64,000 bases of DNA, from positions 14,107 through 78,106 of the forward strand of contig JAEXGT010000016.1 in assembly GCA_023450615.1 (NCBI GenBank), written 5' to 3'. Within the stretch, counting starts at the first letter, position 1; each line of letters starts with the position of its first letter. The translations under genes and the position numbers were made by a program. Below, piece by piece: positions 45,638 to 54,414 of the stretch. The notes under the pieces are model-generated. The model was not told the origin of the DNA. It did not search any database and was given only the letters and a program-made list of their open reading frames with translations. This stretch comes from Pseudomonadota bacterium. Its GTDB lineage: Bacteria > Pseudomonadota > Alphaproteobacteria > Rhizobiales > Beijerinckiaceae.

Positions 45638-46462
45638 TCAAGGAATCTGAAAGTCGCTCGGATTCCAGGAGACGCTCGGATATTGCGGATCCATGGCTTC
45701 CAATGTCGCCTTGACGATGGAGGCGATGGCTGCGTTGCGCACCCATTTCCGGTCAGCGGGAACGACATGCCAGGGAGCATGGGGCGTAGAGCAGCGCTGC
45801 AGCATGATCTCATAGGCTTCCTGGTACTCGTCCCAGTGCTTTCTGTCTTCGAGGTCGCTGGGGTTGAATTTCCAGTGCTTGGTCGGGTCGTCGAGGCGCG
45901 CCTGAAGCCGTTCTTTCTGCTCGTCCTTTGAGATGTGGAGCATGAACTTCAGGACCGTTGTGCCGTTTTCGACCAGCAATCGTTCAAAAGCATTGATCTG
46001 CTCATAACGCTGTTCGATGGCCTCTTTCGACGCGAGGCCTCGCACCTTCGCGATCAGCACGTCCTCATATTGCGAACGGTTGAAGATGCCGATGGTGCCG
46101 CGGCGCGGGCATGCGGCATGCACTCGCCACAGGTAATCGTGCTCCAGTTCGAGTTTCGAGGGCGGGCCGAACGCATGCACGGAAACACCGAGCGGACCGG
46201 TGGAGTTGAATACGCTGCGGATGGTGCCGTCCTTGCCCGAGGTGTCGGTGCCCTGCAGGATGATCAGCAGGGCGCGCGAGCCTTCCGCGTAAAGCCGGTC
46301 CTGCAGCGCGTCGATATTCTTCGCGAGAGTGGCGGTGGCGGCCTTCGTCTCCTTCTCGTCTCCGAAAAGGCTGGAATCACGCGGGTCACGGTCTTTCAGC
46401 CTGAATTTCTCCCCCGGCGCGACCCGAAGTTTCTCGATGATGCTGCGCTCCCATTCCGTCAT
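45638..46462 (-). CDS. PPK2-family polyphosphate:nucleotide phosphotransferase
   Basis: A 274-residue kinase-fold protein. It has Walker A GTDTSGKDG, the lid and Walker B region FNRSQYEDVLIAKV, and the family stretches GVSVHAFGPPSKLELEHDYLWR and FNPSDLEDRKHWDEY. PPK2 uses polyphosphate to phosphorylate AMP, ADP or GDP; the short single-domain form with FNRSxYEDVL suggests an AMP/ADP-accepting class, which is inference. It is the first gene of a leftward run with the universal stress protein, fitting a stress-energy role. Confidence 0.92.
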   Translation of the reverse strand: MTEWERSIIEKLRVAPGEKFRLKDRDPRDSSLFGDEKETKAATATLAKNIDALQDRLYAEGSRALLIILQGTDTSGKDGTIRSVFNSTGPLGVSVHAFGPPSKLELEHDYLWRVHAACPRRGTIGIFNRSQYEDVLIAKVRGLASKEAIEQRYEQINAFERLLVENGTTVLKFMLHISKDEQKERLQARLDDPTKHWKFNPSDLEDRKHWDEYQEAYEIMLQRCSTPHAPWHVVPADRKWVRNAAIASIVKATLEAMDPQYPSVSWNPSDFQIP

Positions 46463-46600
46463 TCCTCACTCCTATGCCCTTCAGGACGATAGGGCGGCCA
46501 TCCGTGAAAGGAAGGTGTGGAAGGGTGTGCCAGCCTCCTTTACGGACCCGGAACAGCCTCTCAGAAATGTATCTGATGCTTCAACGGAAGGCTCTTCGCG

Positions 46601-47236
46601 ATGTTGGCTCTCTACTACTATCCCGGCAATGCAAGCCTGTTGCCACACATGATGTTGCGGGAGATCGGGGTGCCGTTCGAGTTGCGGTTGGTCGATCGCG
46701 ATCAGAACGCGCAGAAGAGCGCCGAATATCTCCAGCTCAATCCGAACGGCCGCATTCCCGTCCTGGTCGATGGCGACCTCGTGCTGTTTGAGACGGCCGC
46801 CATTGTCCTGCACCTTGCCGACAAGTTCCCCGAGGCGGGCCTTGCGCCGGCTCTCGGCACGAAGGAGCGGGCGGAGTTCTATAAGTGGATGGTGCATCTC
46901 AGCAATACGCCGCAGGCGGAATATCGCGCGTGGTTCTATCCGCATGAGCATGTGAGCGAGGAGGCTGCCGTCCCCGCTGCCCAGAAGGCGGCGGAACAGC
47001 GCCTTTACAAGATGTTCGATGTCATCTCCGAGCAGCTCGGCGGCAAGACCTGGATTCTCGGGGATCGTTTCTCTGCCGCCGATCTCTTCCTGTTCATGCT
47101 GATCCGCTGGGGGCGGGGCATGCCGCGTCCGCCGCGTACGCTTCCCAACTTGAACGCATTGGCCGAGCGCGTGATCGCGCGACCTGCCGTTCAGGCGGCT
47201 TTCGAAGCAGAGGGCCTGAAGGCGCCGCTCTTCTGA
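46601..47236 (+). CDS. glutathione S-transferase family protein
   Basis: A 211-residue protein. The N-terminal thioredoxin-like domain has YYYPGNASLLPHMMLREIG, LNPNGRIPVLVDGD and the glutathione-binding FETAAIVLHLADKFP. An all-helical C-terminal domain follows (GDRFSAADLFLFMLIRWGR). It would conjugate or reduce electrophiles with glutathione; the substrate is unknown. The ATG at 46601 has GAAGG 8 nt before it. It is convergent with the LigD-like gene, 4 nt between stops. Confidence 0.9.
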   Translation: MLALYYYPGNASLLPHMMLREIGVPFELRLVDRDQNAQKSAEYLQLNPNGRIPVLVDGDLVLFETAAIVLHLADKFPEAGLAPALGTKERAEFYKWMVHLSNTPQAEYRAWFYPHEHVSEEAAVPAAQKAAEQRLYKMFDVISEQLGGKTWILGDRFSAADLFLFMLIRWGRGMPRPPRTLPNLNALAERVIARPAVQAAFEAEGLKAPLF

Positions 47237-47240
47237 GGAC

Positions 47241-48812
47241 TCACTTCTTTCTGGGCGTCCGCTTCGCGCGCTTCGTCTCAGGAAGAACCTGATCGGCCTT
47301 CGCCATGTCCGCCCAGGGATCCCGTTTAAGGGATGCCAGGCGCTTGCCCAGGTTCTTGACCGTGAAGCCGTTCGGCTTCAGGTCGGGCGAAAGCTCCTCC
47401 CATGCGACCGGCGTTGCCACCGGTGCGCCGGGGCGGGAACGGGTGGAGTAGGGAGCGACAGCTGACGCCTCACGGTTGTTGCGAAGGTAATCGATGAAGA
47501 TCTTGCCGTGACGCTCATCCTTGACGGATGTGGTGGTGTAGCGACCCGGCTCATCCTTTGCCATCGCCTCGGCAAAACTGCGGGTGAATGTCAGCGCATC
47601 CTTCCATGACGCACTCGGCTTCAAAGGCACCACCACATGGAGCCCCTTGCCGCCTGTCGTCTTGACGAAGCTTTCGAGATTCTGCGCCTTCAGGCGTTCC
47701 CGAATGGCCAATACGCCTTCGATCACCTGGGGCCATTCCACGCCTTCGCCGGGATCGAGATCGAAGATCAGCCTGTCGGGTTTCTCCAGGTCGGCCAATG
47801 TCGCGCCCCACACGTGCATTTCGAGAACACCCGATTGCACAAGGGCGACGACGCCTTGAATGTCGCCGACGCTCAGGACTTCCAGCTTGCCCGAGGTGTC
47901 GGGCACCATGGTGTGATGGATCGCGTCATTCATGCCGGCCCAGGAGTGCCGCTGAACGAAACACTTCTTCTCCGCGCCCGAGGGGCAACGGATGAGGGTG
48001 AGGGGGCGATTGACGAGATGCGGCAGGAGCCAATCGGAAATGCCGACGTAGAATTCGGCCAGTTCCTGCTTGGTGAGCCCCTGGTCCTCCCACAGCACGC
48101 GCTCGGGATGGGACAGGGGAATGCCTGCAACCTCGACGTCCTCCGGCTTATTCGCTTTTGCCGATGATGATCGCTTGGTGCTGGTTGCGGGCTTCTTGGG
48201 CGAGGCCGCTGGCTTTTTCGATGCAGCTTGTTTCTTCGCGGCTTTTGCGGGCGCAATCTCTTCGATGGAGCGGCCGGACTTTACCGAGAGCGGCGCTTCC
48301 TGGAGAATGTCAGGGTCGTCTTCCGCCCGGGCATAATCATCCTCGGCTTTGATCAGGAGCCAAGATTCCTGCTTCTCGCGCGGGCGCTTGGCCATGCGGA
48401 TCAGATGCCATGCGCCCTTCAGCTTTTCGCCGTCCAGGCGGAAGGTGAGACGGCCCTTCTCATAGCTCTCGTGAGGATCGCCCTCCGGCTCCCAGGTGCC
48501 CCGGTCCCAGACCAGCACCGTGCCGCCGCCATATTGTCCTTCGGGAATTGTGCCCTCGAAATCCGCGTAGGAAAGCGGGTGGTCCTCGACATGGACCGCG
48601 AGGCGCTTCTCGCCCTTCACGAGGCTGGGGCCCTTGGCAACGGCCCAGCTTTTCAGCGTGCCGTCGAGTTCCAGACGGAAATCGTAATGCAGGCGCGAGG
48701 CGTCGTGCTTCTGAATGACGAACGAGGAGCCTTTGCGCCGCGTTGCCTTGCCCTGCGGCTCAGAGGTCTTCGTGAAGTCGCGTTTGGCGCGATAGGATGC
48801 GAGCTTTGCCAT
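47241..48812 (-). CDS. LigD-like protein: 3'-phosphoesterase and polymerase domains, ligase domain absent
   Basis: A 523-residue protein. Residues 1 to about 165 form the LigD phosphoesterase domain (QKHDASRLHYDFRLELDG with His36, His42 and Asp44; VHVEDHP with His74; EGTIPEGQYGGGTVLVWDRG). Residues about 187-223 are an Ala/Lys/Ser linker. Residues about 228-505 form the archaeo-eukaryotic primase-like polymerase domain, with the metal-binding DLDP at 351-354 and KTTGGKGLHVVVPL. The ATP-dependent ligase domain with its KxDG lysine, usually between them in LigD, is missing. It would process and fill broken ends in Ku-dependent joining but needs a separate ligase. No ku gene is in the window. 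Confidence 0.9.
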   Translation of the reverse strand: MAKLASYRAKRDFTKTSEPQGKATRRKGSSFVIQKHDASRLHYDFRLELDGTLKSWAVAKGPSLVKGEKRLAVHVEDHPLSYADFEGTIPEGQYGGGTVLVWDRGTWEPEGDPHESYEKGRLTFRLDGEKLKGAWHLIRMAKRPREKQESWLLIKAEDDYARAEDDPDILQEAPLSVKSGRSIEEIAPAKAAKKQAASKKPAASPKKPATSTKRSSSAKANKPEDVEVAGIPLSHPERVLWEDQGLTKQELAEFYVGISDWLLPHLVNRPLTLIRCPSGAEKKCFVQRHSWAGMNDAIHHTMVPDTSGKLEVLSVGDIQGVVALVQSGVLEMHVWGATLADLEKPDRLIFDLDPGEGVEWPQVIEGVLAIRERLKAQNLESFVKTTGGKGLHVVVPLKPSASWKDALTFTRSFAEAMAKDEPGRYTTTSVKDERHGKIFIDYLRNNREASAVAPYSTRSRPGAPVATPVAWEELSPDLKPNGFTVKNLGKRLASLKRDPWADMAKADQVLPETKRAKRTPRKK

Positions 48813-48851
48813 GGCGCAGAGTCAAGTCCGCGCCATGGATTTCGGTTCCGC

Positions 48852-50486
48852 TCAAGAGGCGAGGGGCTGGCTCTTTGCCTCGGCCTGCTTGCTCTCGGTC
48901 AGGAAGGCGGCAGCGATCAGGTCGCGGGTATAGGCCTCACGGGGACGCTCGAAGATTTCCTCCGCTGTTCCGCGCTCTACGACCTTGCCGGTTTTCATGA
49001 CCATGATTTCGTCCGACAGGGCGCGGACGACTGCAAGGTCGTGGCTGATGAACACATAGGCCAAGCCGTGCGCCTTCTGCAGATTGCGAAGAAGCTCCAC
49101 GATCTCCTTCTGAACCGAACAGTCGAGGGCCGAGGTCGGCTCGTCGAGCACCACCAGTTTCGGGTGCAGGATCATGGCGCGGGCGATGGCGATGCGCTGA
49201 CGCTGGCCGCCCGAGAACTCGTGCGGGAAGCGGTTGCGCCAAGCCGGATCAAGCTGCACTTCCTCGAAAGCCTGGGCCGCACGGCGGTCGCGCTCCTTGC
49301 GGGAGATGCTCGGCTCATGGACCAGCAGGCCTTCGGTCACGATCTCACCCGCCGTCATGCGGGGGGAGAGGGAGCCGAAGGGATCCTGGAACACGAGCTG
49401 CAGGTGACGGCGCAGCGGGCGCATGCCCGAGCGGTCGAGGGGCATGAGGTTGCGGTCCTCGAAACGCACCATGCCGGAGGCAGATTGCAGTTTCAGGATC
49501 GCGCGTCCGAGGGTGGATTTCCCGGAGCCGGATTCACCCACGACTCCCACCGTCTCGCCTGCACGAACGGTGAGGCTAACGTCATCGACAGCGCGCAGCA
49601 CATGCGTTGCCTTGCCGAAGAAGTTTTTCTCAAGTGCGAACGTGACCTGGATGTTCTTCGCATCCAGAATGACAGGCGCATTCGCAGCTGCGGGCTCCTT
49701 GCGGCCGCGCGGCTCCGCATCGATGAGCATCTGTGTGTAGGGATGCTTCGGGGAGGCGAAGAGATCGGCGGTGCGTCCGCTTTCCACGACCTCGCCGCGT
49801 TTCATCACATAGGTATGGTCCGCGAAGCGGCGCACGATGCCGAGATCGTGAGTGATGAACACGATGGACATGCCGAGACGCTTTTGCAGGTCTCGCAGCA
49901 ATTCAAGAATCTGCGCCTGTACGGTCACGTCGAGAGCCGTGGTCGGCTCGTCGGCGATCAGCACATCCGGATTGTTGGCAAGCGCCATGGCGATCATCAC
50001 GCGCTGACGCTGGCCGCCTGACATTTCATGCGGATAAGCATCGATGCGGCGGGCAGGATCGGGAATGCGCACCAGTTCCAGAAGTTCGATGGCGCGCTTA
50101 CGCGCGGCAGCCTTGCTCAAGCCTCCATGCGTCATCAACGGCAATGCCAGTTGGTCGCCGATCCGATAAAGCGGATCGAGCGAAGTCATCGGCTCCTGGA
50201 AGATCATGGTGAGCTTCGAGCCGCGATAGGCGTTGAGCTTGTCGGGCGAAAGGCCGATGAGTTCCTGCCCACGATACTTCACCGAGCCTTCGGCCCAGCC
50301 GTTCGAGGCGAGCAGGCCCATCACGGACATCATGGTCTGGCTCTTTCCAGAGCCTGACTCGCCCACAATGGCGACGGTTTCGCCCGGCGGAATATCGACA
50401 TCGATGCCCTTCACCGCATGGAGAATGCCGTCGCCGGTGCGGAAGCGGACGTGAAGGTTGCGGACGGAAAGAACAGGTTCTGCCAT
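48852..50486 (-). CDS. peptide ABC transporter, fused double ATP-binding protein (OppDF type)
   Basis: A 544-residue protein with two ABC ATPase domains. Domain 1 has Walker A GESGSGKSQTMMS and signature MSGGQRQRVMIA. Domain 2 has GESGSGKSTLGRA and FSGGQRQRIAIA, with Walker B LVVLDEPTSALD. Each has an oligopeptide-transporter C-terminal extension. It powers import through the adjacent OppB/OppC-like permeases and replaces separate OppD and OppF. The ATG at 50486 has AAGGA 5 nt upstream and is preferred to 50525; this leaves 13 nt after the OppC stop. Confidence 0.93.
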   Translation of the reverse strand: MAEPVLSVRNLHVRFRTGDGILHAVKGIDVDIPPGETVAIVGESGSGKSQTMMSVMGLLASNGWAEGSVKYRGQELIGLSPDKLNAYRGSKLTMIFQEPMTSLDPLYRIGDQLALPLMTHGGLSKAAARKRAIELLELVRIPDPARRIDAYPHEMSGGQRQRVMIAMALANNPDVLIADEPTTALDVTVQAQILELLRDLQKRLGMSIVFITHDLGIVRRFADHTYVMKRGEVVESGRTADLFASPKHPYTQMLIDAEPRGRKEPAAANAPVILDAKNIQVTFALEKNFFGKATHVLRAVDDVSLTVRAGETVGVVGESGSGKSTLGRAILKLQSASGMVRFEDRNLMPLDRSGMRPLRRHLQLVFQDPFGSLSPRMTAGEIVTEGLLVHEPSISRKERDRRAAQAFEEVQLDPAWRNRFPHEFSGGQRQRIAIARAMILHPKLVVLDEPTSALDCSVQKEIVELLRNLQKAHGLAYVFISHDLAVVRALSDEIMVMKTGKVVERGTAEEIFERPREAYTRDLIAAAFLTESKQAEAKSQPLAS

Positions 50487-50499
50487 GGTGTCCTTCATG

Positions 50500-51645
50500 T
50501 CATCGATCCTTCGGGTCGAGAGCATCGCGCAAGCCGTCGCCGATGAAGTTGAGGCAGAACAGGATCGCGACGAGCGTGATGGACGGATAGATCAGCATCC
50601 AGGTGGCGCCCTGTATGTTCTTGGCGCCCTCGGAGATCAGAACGCCGAGGCTGGTGTTGGGCTCCTGAACGCCGAGGCCGAGGAAGGAGAGGAAGCTCTC
50701 CAGCAGGATCACCTTCGGCACGAGCAGCGTCATGTAGACGACGACGGGGCCGAGCGTGTTCGGGATCACGTGACGGCGGATGATGCCCTTCGTTTCGACG
50801 CCGAGAGCTTCGGCTGCCTGCACATATTCCTGGCGCTTGATGGAGAGCGTCTGGCCGCGCACGATGCGGGCCATGTCGAGCCATTCCACCGCGCCGACCG
50901 CAATGAACATCAGGATGAAGTTGCGACCGAAGAACACGACCAGCATGATGACGAAGAAGATGAACGGCAGCGAGTAAAGGATGTCGACGATGCGCATCAT
51001 TACGAGATCGACGCGCCCGCCGAGATAGCCCGAAGTCGCGCCGTAGATCACGCCGATGATGATCGCCACGAAGGTGGCGAGCAGGCCAATGGCAAGCGAG
51101 ATCTGGCCCGCCTTCATGGTGCGGGTGAGAAGATCGCGCCCGTTCGTGTCGGTGCCGAAGAAGAAGTACTGTTTCTTCACAGGAACGTCGACGATGAGCT
51201 TGCGGCCCTCATCCTGGCGCTCGATCACTTTGGCTGTGCCGAAGAGGTCGGACCGCTCGAAATAGGCGAGCAGGCGCTCATCGATGGGGCGCGTGCTGGA
51301 GCTTACGAGAGTGAGATGCACGATGCCGTCATCGATGGAGATGTTCTCCGCCTTGGCACGGACCCTCGAGCCGATGCGCTCCAGGTTGGGCTCGATCTGA
51401 TCGGCCTTGGGATAGGCCTCGATGCTCGCCGGCACCTTCACGTAGTCCGGATAGACCTTGTCGAAGGGGTGCCCGGTGAAGAGGGGCCCAAAGATGCAGG
51501 CCAGTGCGATCAGGCTCAGCAGGATGATGCTGGTGAGAGCGGCCCGGTTGCGGACGAGGCGTCCACGGGCTTCAGCCCAGAGGGAGCGCCCGGTGACAAC
51601 GGGACCGGTCATGGTTTCGACAGGAAGAACTGCGCCTTCAGCCAT
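50500..51645 (-). CDS. oppC: peptide ABC transporter permease (OppC type)
   Basis: A 381-residue inner-membrane permease. The N-terminal helix (LTSIILLSLIALACIFGPLF) is followed by a long periplasmic insert, then the conserved GTDTNGRDLLTRTMKAGQIS and about five more helices. The ATPase-contact EAA loop reads EAL-GVETKGIIRRHVIPN. It pairs with the OppB-type protein to form the peptide channel. The ATG at 51645 has GAGG 6 nt upstream, 8 nt after the oppB stop. Confidence 0.92.
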   Translation of the reverse strand: MAEGAVLPVETMTGPVVTGRSLWAEARGRLVRNRAALTSIILLSLIALACIFGPLFTGHPFDKVYPDYVKVPASIEAYPKADQIEPNLERIGSRVRAKAENISIDDGIVHLTLVSSSTRPIDERLLAYFERSDLFGTAKVIERQDEGRKLIVDVPVKKQYFFFGTDTNGRDLLTRTMKAGQISLAIGLLATFVAIIIGVIYGATSGYLGGRVDLVMMRIVDILYSLPFIFFVIMLVVFFGRNFILMFIAVGAVEWLDMARIVRGQTLSIKRQEYVQAAEALGVETKGIIRRHVIPNTLGPVVVYMTLLVPKVILLESFLSFLGLGVQEPNTSLGVLISEGAKNIQGATWMLIYPSITLVAILFCLNFIGDGLRDALDPKDR

Positions 51646-51653
51646 GATCCACC

Positions 51654-52574
51654 TCAATCGTAACGGATGCGCGGATCGATAAGGGCGTAGAGGATATCGA
51701 CCACGAGGTTGAAGAGCAGAACGAAGATGGCGACCACCACGACGGTGCCCATGACGAGCGTGTAGTCGCGGTTGAGGGCCCCTTCCACGAAGTAGCGCCC
51801 GATACCGGGCAGGCCGAAGATCGTCTCGACCACGACCGAACCGGTCAGCAGAGCCGCCGCCGCTGGTCCGAGATAGGACACCACCGGCAACGCAGCGCCG
51901 CGCAGGGCATGGGACACGATGGTGCGCGTCGGCAAGCCAAGGGAGCGCAGGGTGCGGATATGGTTCGAGCGCAGGTTCTCGATCATCGCGGCGCGGGTCA
52001 TGCGCGCGACCACCGCGATCTGAGGCAGCGCCAGCACGAGGACAGGCATGATGAGATTACGCGGATTGCCGTCGGCCCAGCCGCCGACAGGCAGAAGGAC
52101 CAAGGCAAGGCCGAAGACAAGCTGGAAAATCGGGGCGACGACGAAATTGGGAATGGTGAGGCCCAGTGCGCCTAATCCGGTAACCAGATAATCGATGGAA
52201 CTGTTCTGGCGAAGCGCGGCGATGGTGCCAAGCGTGCCGCCGACAAGAATGGCGAAGGAGAGAGCCAGTGCGCCCAGCGTCATGGAGACGGGCAATCCAC
52301 GGGCGAAAAGCTCGGCGACCGTGAAGTCCCGCATGATGAAGGAAGGGCCGAAATCGCCGCGCAGGACAGCACCGAGATACAGCCAATACTGCTCAATCAG
52401 CGGTTTATCGAGCTGATAAATCTTGTTGAGGTTCTCCATCACCTTCGCCTCGAGGGGACGTTCGAGGTCGAACGGGCCGCCGGGGGCGAGGCGGATCAGG
52501 AAGAATGAGATCGTGACGATGATGAACAGCGTCGGGATCGCCGAAAGAAAACGGCGCAGGATGAAGGAGAGCAC
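51654..52574 (-). CDS. oppB: peptide ABC transporter permease (OppB type)
   Basis: A 306-residue permease with six helices. The N-terminus LRRFLSAIPTLFIIVTISFF and APGGPFDLERPL are typical OppB, as is the EAA-type loop (HIRTLRSLGLPTRTIVSHALR) before VETIFGLPGIGRYF. The start is a GTG at 52574 with GGGAGGAG before it. It is the second gene after oppA, separated by a perfect ten-base hairpin that probably limits transcription of the membrane genes relative to the binding protein. Confidence 0.94.
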   Translation of the reverse strand: MLSFILRRFLSAIPTLFIIVTISFFLIRLAPGGPFDLERPLEAKVMENLNKIYQLDKPLIEQYWLYLGAVLRGDFGPSFIMRDFTVAELFARGLPVSMTLGALALSFAILVGGTLGTIAALRQNSSIDYLVTGLGALGLTIPNFVVAPIFQLVFGLALVLLPVGGWADGNPRNLIMPVLVLALPQIAVVARMTRAAMIENLRSNHIRTLRSLGLPTRTIVSHALRGAALPVVSYLGPAAAALLTGSVVVETIFGLPGIGRYFVEGALNRDYTLVMGTVVVVAIFVLLFNLVVDILYALIDPRIRYD

Positions 52575-52617
52575 GGCAGGCTCCTCCCGTTGAAACGCGA
52601 TAACGGATAAAAGAATA

Positions 52618-52642
52618 GGGCGGCCTGGAGATCAGGCCGCCC
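52618..52642 (-). terminator. strong hairpin between oppA and oppB
   Basis: GGGCGGCCTG (52618-52627) and CAGGCCGCCC (52633-52642) form a perfect ten-base stem with a five-base loop. Read leftwards it is followed by a T-rich stretch (TATTCTTTTAT). It probably gives partial termination or protects the oppA mRNA 3' end, so that the binding protein is made in excess. Confidence 0.7.
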
Positions 52643-52659
52643 CTTTCCAGCTATTTATT

Positions 52660-54246
52660 TTACTGCGTCTTCGAGAGGAAGCGCGTCGGATAGACGCCGC
52701 GCGTATTCTGCACGAAGCCCTGGATCTTCGGCGAGATCAGGTTGCTCTTGCCGTAGTACATGATCGGAATCCAGGGCATGTCCTTCATGAGGATCGCCTC
52801 GGCCTGCTTGAAGATCTCGGCGCGCTTCTTGAGATCGAGCTCGGTCGCGGCCTGGGCGAGGAGCTTGTCGAACTCCGGGTTGTTGTACTTGCCGTAGTTG
52901 AAGCCCTTGTTGTCGCTCTTCACCAGGAACAGGAAGTTGTTCGGGTCCGAGTAGTCGGCGATCCAGCCGTAGCGAGCAACGTCGAAGTCGCCGCCGTCGC
53001 GCAGATGCGCGAAGTGCGTCTTGCCGTCCGTATTGATGAAGGAGGTCTCGATGCCGGCTTGCTTCCACTGCTCGGCGACAGCGATCACCGAGTTACGGTT
53101 GTTGTCCGTAGTATTGTAACGGATCTCAACCTTCAGCGGCTTGCCGGGGCCGAAGCCTGCTTCCGTGAGGAGCTTCTTGGCGGCTTCCTCGCGGTCGATC
53201 GGGGACTGGTCCTTGTACGGCATATAGGAGGGCTCGCCGTAATTGCCGACGCCCGGGGGCATGAACGAGTAGCCCGGCTGCATGGTCTGGCCCCAGATCT
53301 GCTCGGCGATGAACTCGCGGTCGACCAGCATGGAGAGAGCCTGGCGCACCTTCACGTCGCTGAACGGAGCCTTGGAGGAGTTCACGACGAGATACCAGGT
53401 GCCGAGATACGGACCGAGCTTCACCTGATCCTTGAAGCGCTCCTTGAGCGACTTCATCTGGTCTGCCGGAAGCTCGTCCATGCTGTCGAGTTCGCCGGCT
53501 TCATAGCGGCGCACGGCAGCGGCGAGGTCAGGATGCGGGATGAAGTTCACCACGTCGATCTTGACGTTCTTGGCGTCCCAGTAGTTCTCGTTCTTCACGA
53601 GCTTGATGTGCGAGTTCGGGGCGAACTCGGCGAGCTTGTAGGCGCCGTTCGACACCATGTTGCCCGGCTTCACGAAGTCCTTGCCGAACTTCTCGACGGA
53701 GCCCTTGTGGACCGGCTGGCTGGTTTGGTGGGTCAGCAGCTCGATGAAGTAGGGGGTCGCCGCTTCAAGGGTGATCTCGACGGTCTTGGGGTCGACCGCC
53801 TTCACGCCCAGCTCTTCCGGCTTGGCCTGGCCCTTGTTGATCTTTTCGGCATTCTTGATCGGGTAAAGGATGTTCGCGTATTTCGCGCCCGTGGCCGGAT
53901 CCATGATGCGGCGGTAGGAATACACGAAGTCCTCGGATGTGATCGGATCGCCGTTCGACCACTTCAGGCCGTCACGGAGTGTAAAGCGATAGGTCTTGCC
54001 GTCGTCAGAGACTTCCCACTTCTCTGCCTGACCGGGGATGGCCTCGCCCTTGGCGTTGTAGGCCACGAGACCTTCGAGGAGGTCACGCAGGATGTGAGCT
54101 TCCTGCACCGTCGAAGTCTTGTGAGTATCAAGAGTCTCCGGCTCGCCGGTATTACCGCGATTGTAGGTGACCTGCGCAGAGGCAGCGCCCATGAGGGCAG
54201 CTGTTGCGACGGCAGCGAGTGCCGTGCGTTTGATCCATGATGACAT
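52660..54246 (-). CDS. oppA: peptide ABC transporter substrate-binding protein (OppA type)
   Basis: A 528-residue periplasmic protein with a clear Sec signal peptide (residues 1 to about 24, MSSWIKRTALAAVATAALMG, then ASA). It has NRGNTGEPETLDTHKTST, YRFTLRDGLKWSNGDPITSEDFVYSYRR, and the conserved YGWIADYSDPNNFLFL near the C-terminus. These are typical of OppA rather than DppA. It binds oligopeptides and delivers them to OppBC. First gene of the leftward operon oppA-B-C-DF; its ATG follows AGGGA. Confidence 0.95.
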   Translation of the reverse strand: MSSWIKRTALAAVATAALMGAASAQVTYNRGNTGEPETLDTHKTSTVQEAHILRDLLEGLVAYNAKGEAIPGQAEKWEVSDDGKTYRFTLRDGLKWSNGDPITSEDFVYSYRRIMDPATGAKYANILYPIKNAEKINKGQAKPEELGVKAVDPKTVEITLEAATPYFIELLTHQTSQPVHKGSVEKFGKDFVKPGNMVSNGAYKLAEFAPNSHIKLVKNENYWDAKNVKIDVVNFIPHPDLAAAVRRYEAGELDSMDELPADQMKSLKERFKDQVKLGPYLGTWYLVVNSSKAPFSDVKVRQALSMLVDREFIAEQIWGQTMQPGYSFMPPGVGNYGEPSYMPYKDQSPIDREEAAKKLLTEAGFGPGKPLKVEIRYNTTDNNRNSVIAVAEQWKQAGIETSFINTDGKTHFAHLRDGGDFDVARYGWIADYSDPNNFLFLVKSDNKGFNYGKYNNPEFDKLLAQAATELDLKKRAEIFKQAEAILMKDMPWIPIMYYGKSNLISPKIQGFVQNTRGVYPTRFLSKTQ

Positions 54247-54326
54247 CGGACACGTTCCCTTTCTGATTTTCTTAGGGTCTTTGAATTTCTAGGTCAGAGC
54301 TGATCGGGCAGTAACCTTGTCCTATT

Positions 54327-54342
54327 TGTTGATCAATCAACA
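54327..54342. promoter_or_regulatory. inverted repeat upstream of oppA, candidate operator
   Basis: TGTTGAT-CA-ATCAACA is a perfect seven-base inverted repeat with two central bases, about 80-95 nt before the oppA ATG. It resembles a dimeric repressor site. The arms recall FNR half-sites, but the spacing (2 instead of 4 bases) does not fit FNR. Confidence 0.4.
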
Positions 54343-54414
54343 GTTCATGTCCAGTACCATGCCACGGCAACTCTGTAACCCAGGATTTGCAAGGGATCAG
54401 GGTGTGGAGAAACC

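Noticed and set aside
48228..50021. 597-codon plus-strand frame opposite the LigD-like and OppDF genes
   Set aside because: Crosses the boundary of two well-supported minus-strand genes, so it is a reverse-frame artefact.
53005..54240. 411-codon plus-strand frame opposite oppA
   Set aside because: Antisense to oppA, low-complexity Val/Leu/His-rich translation.
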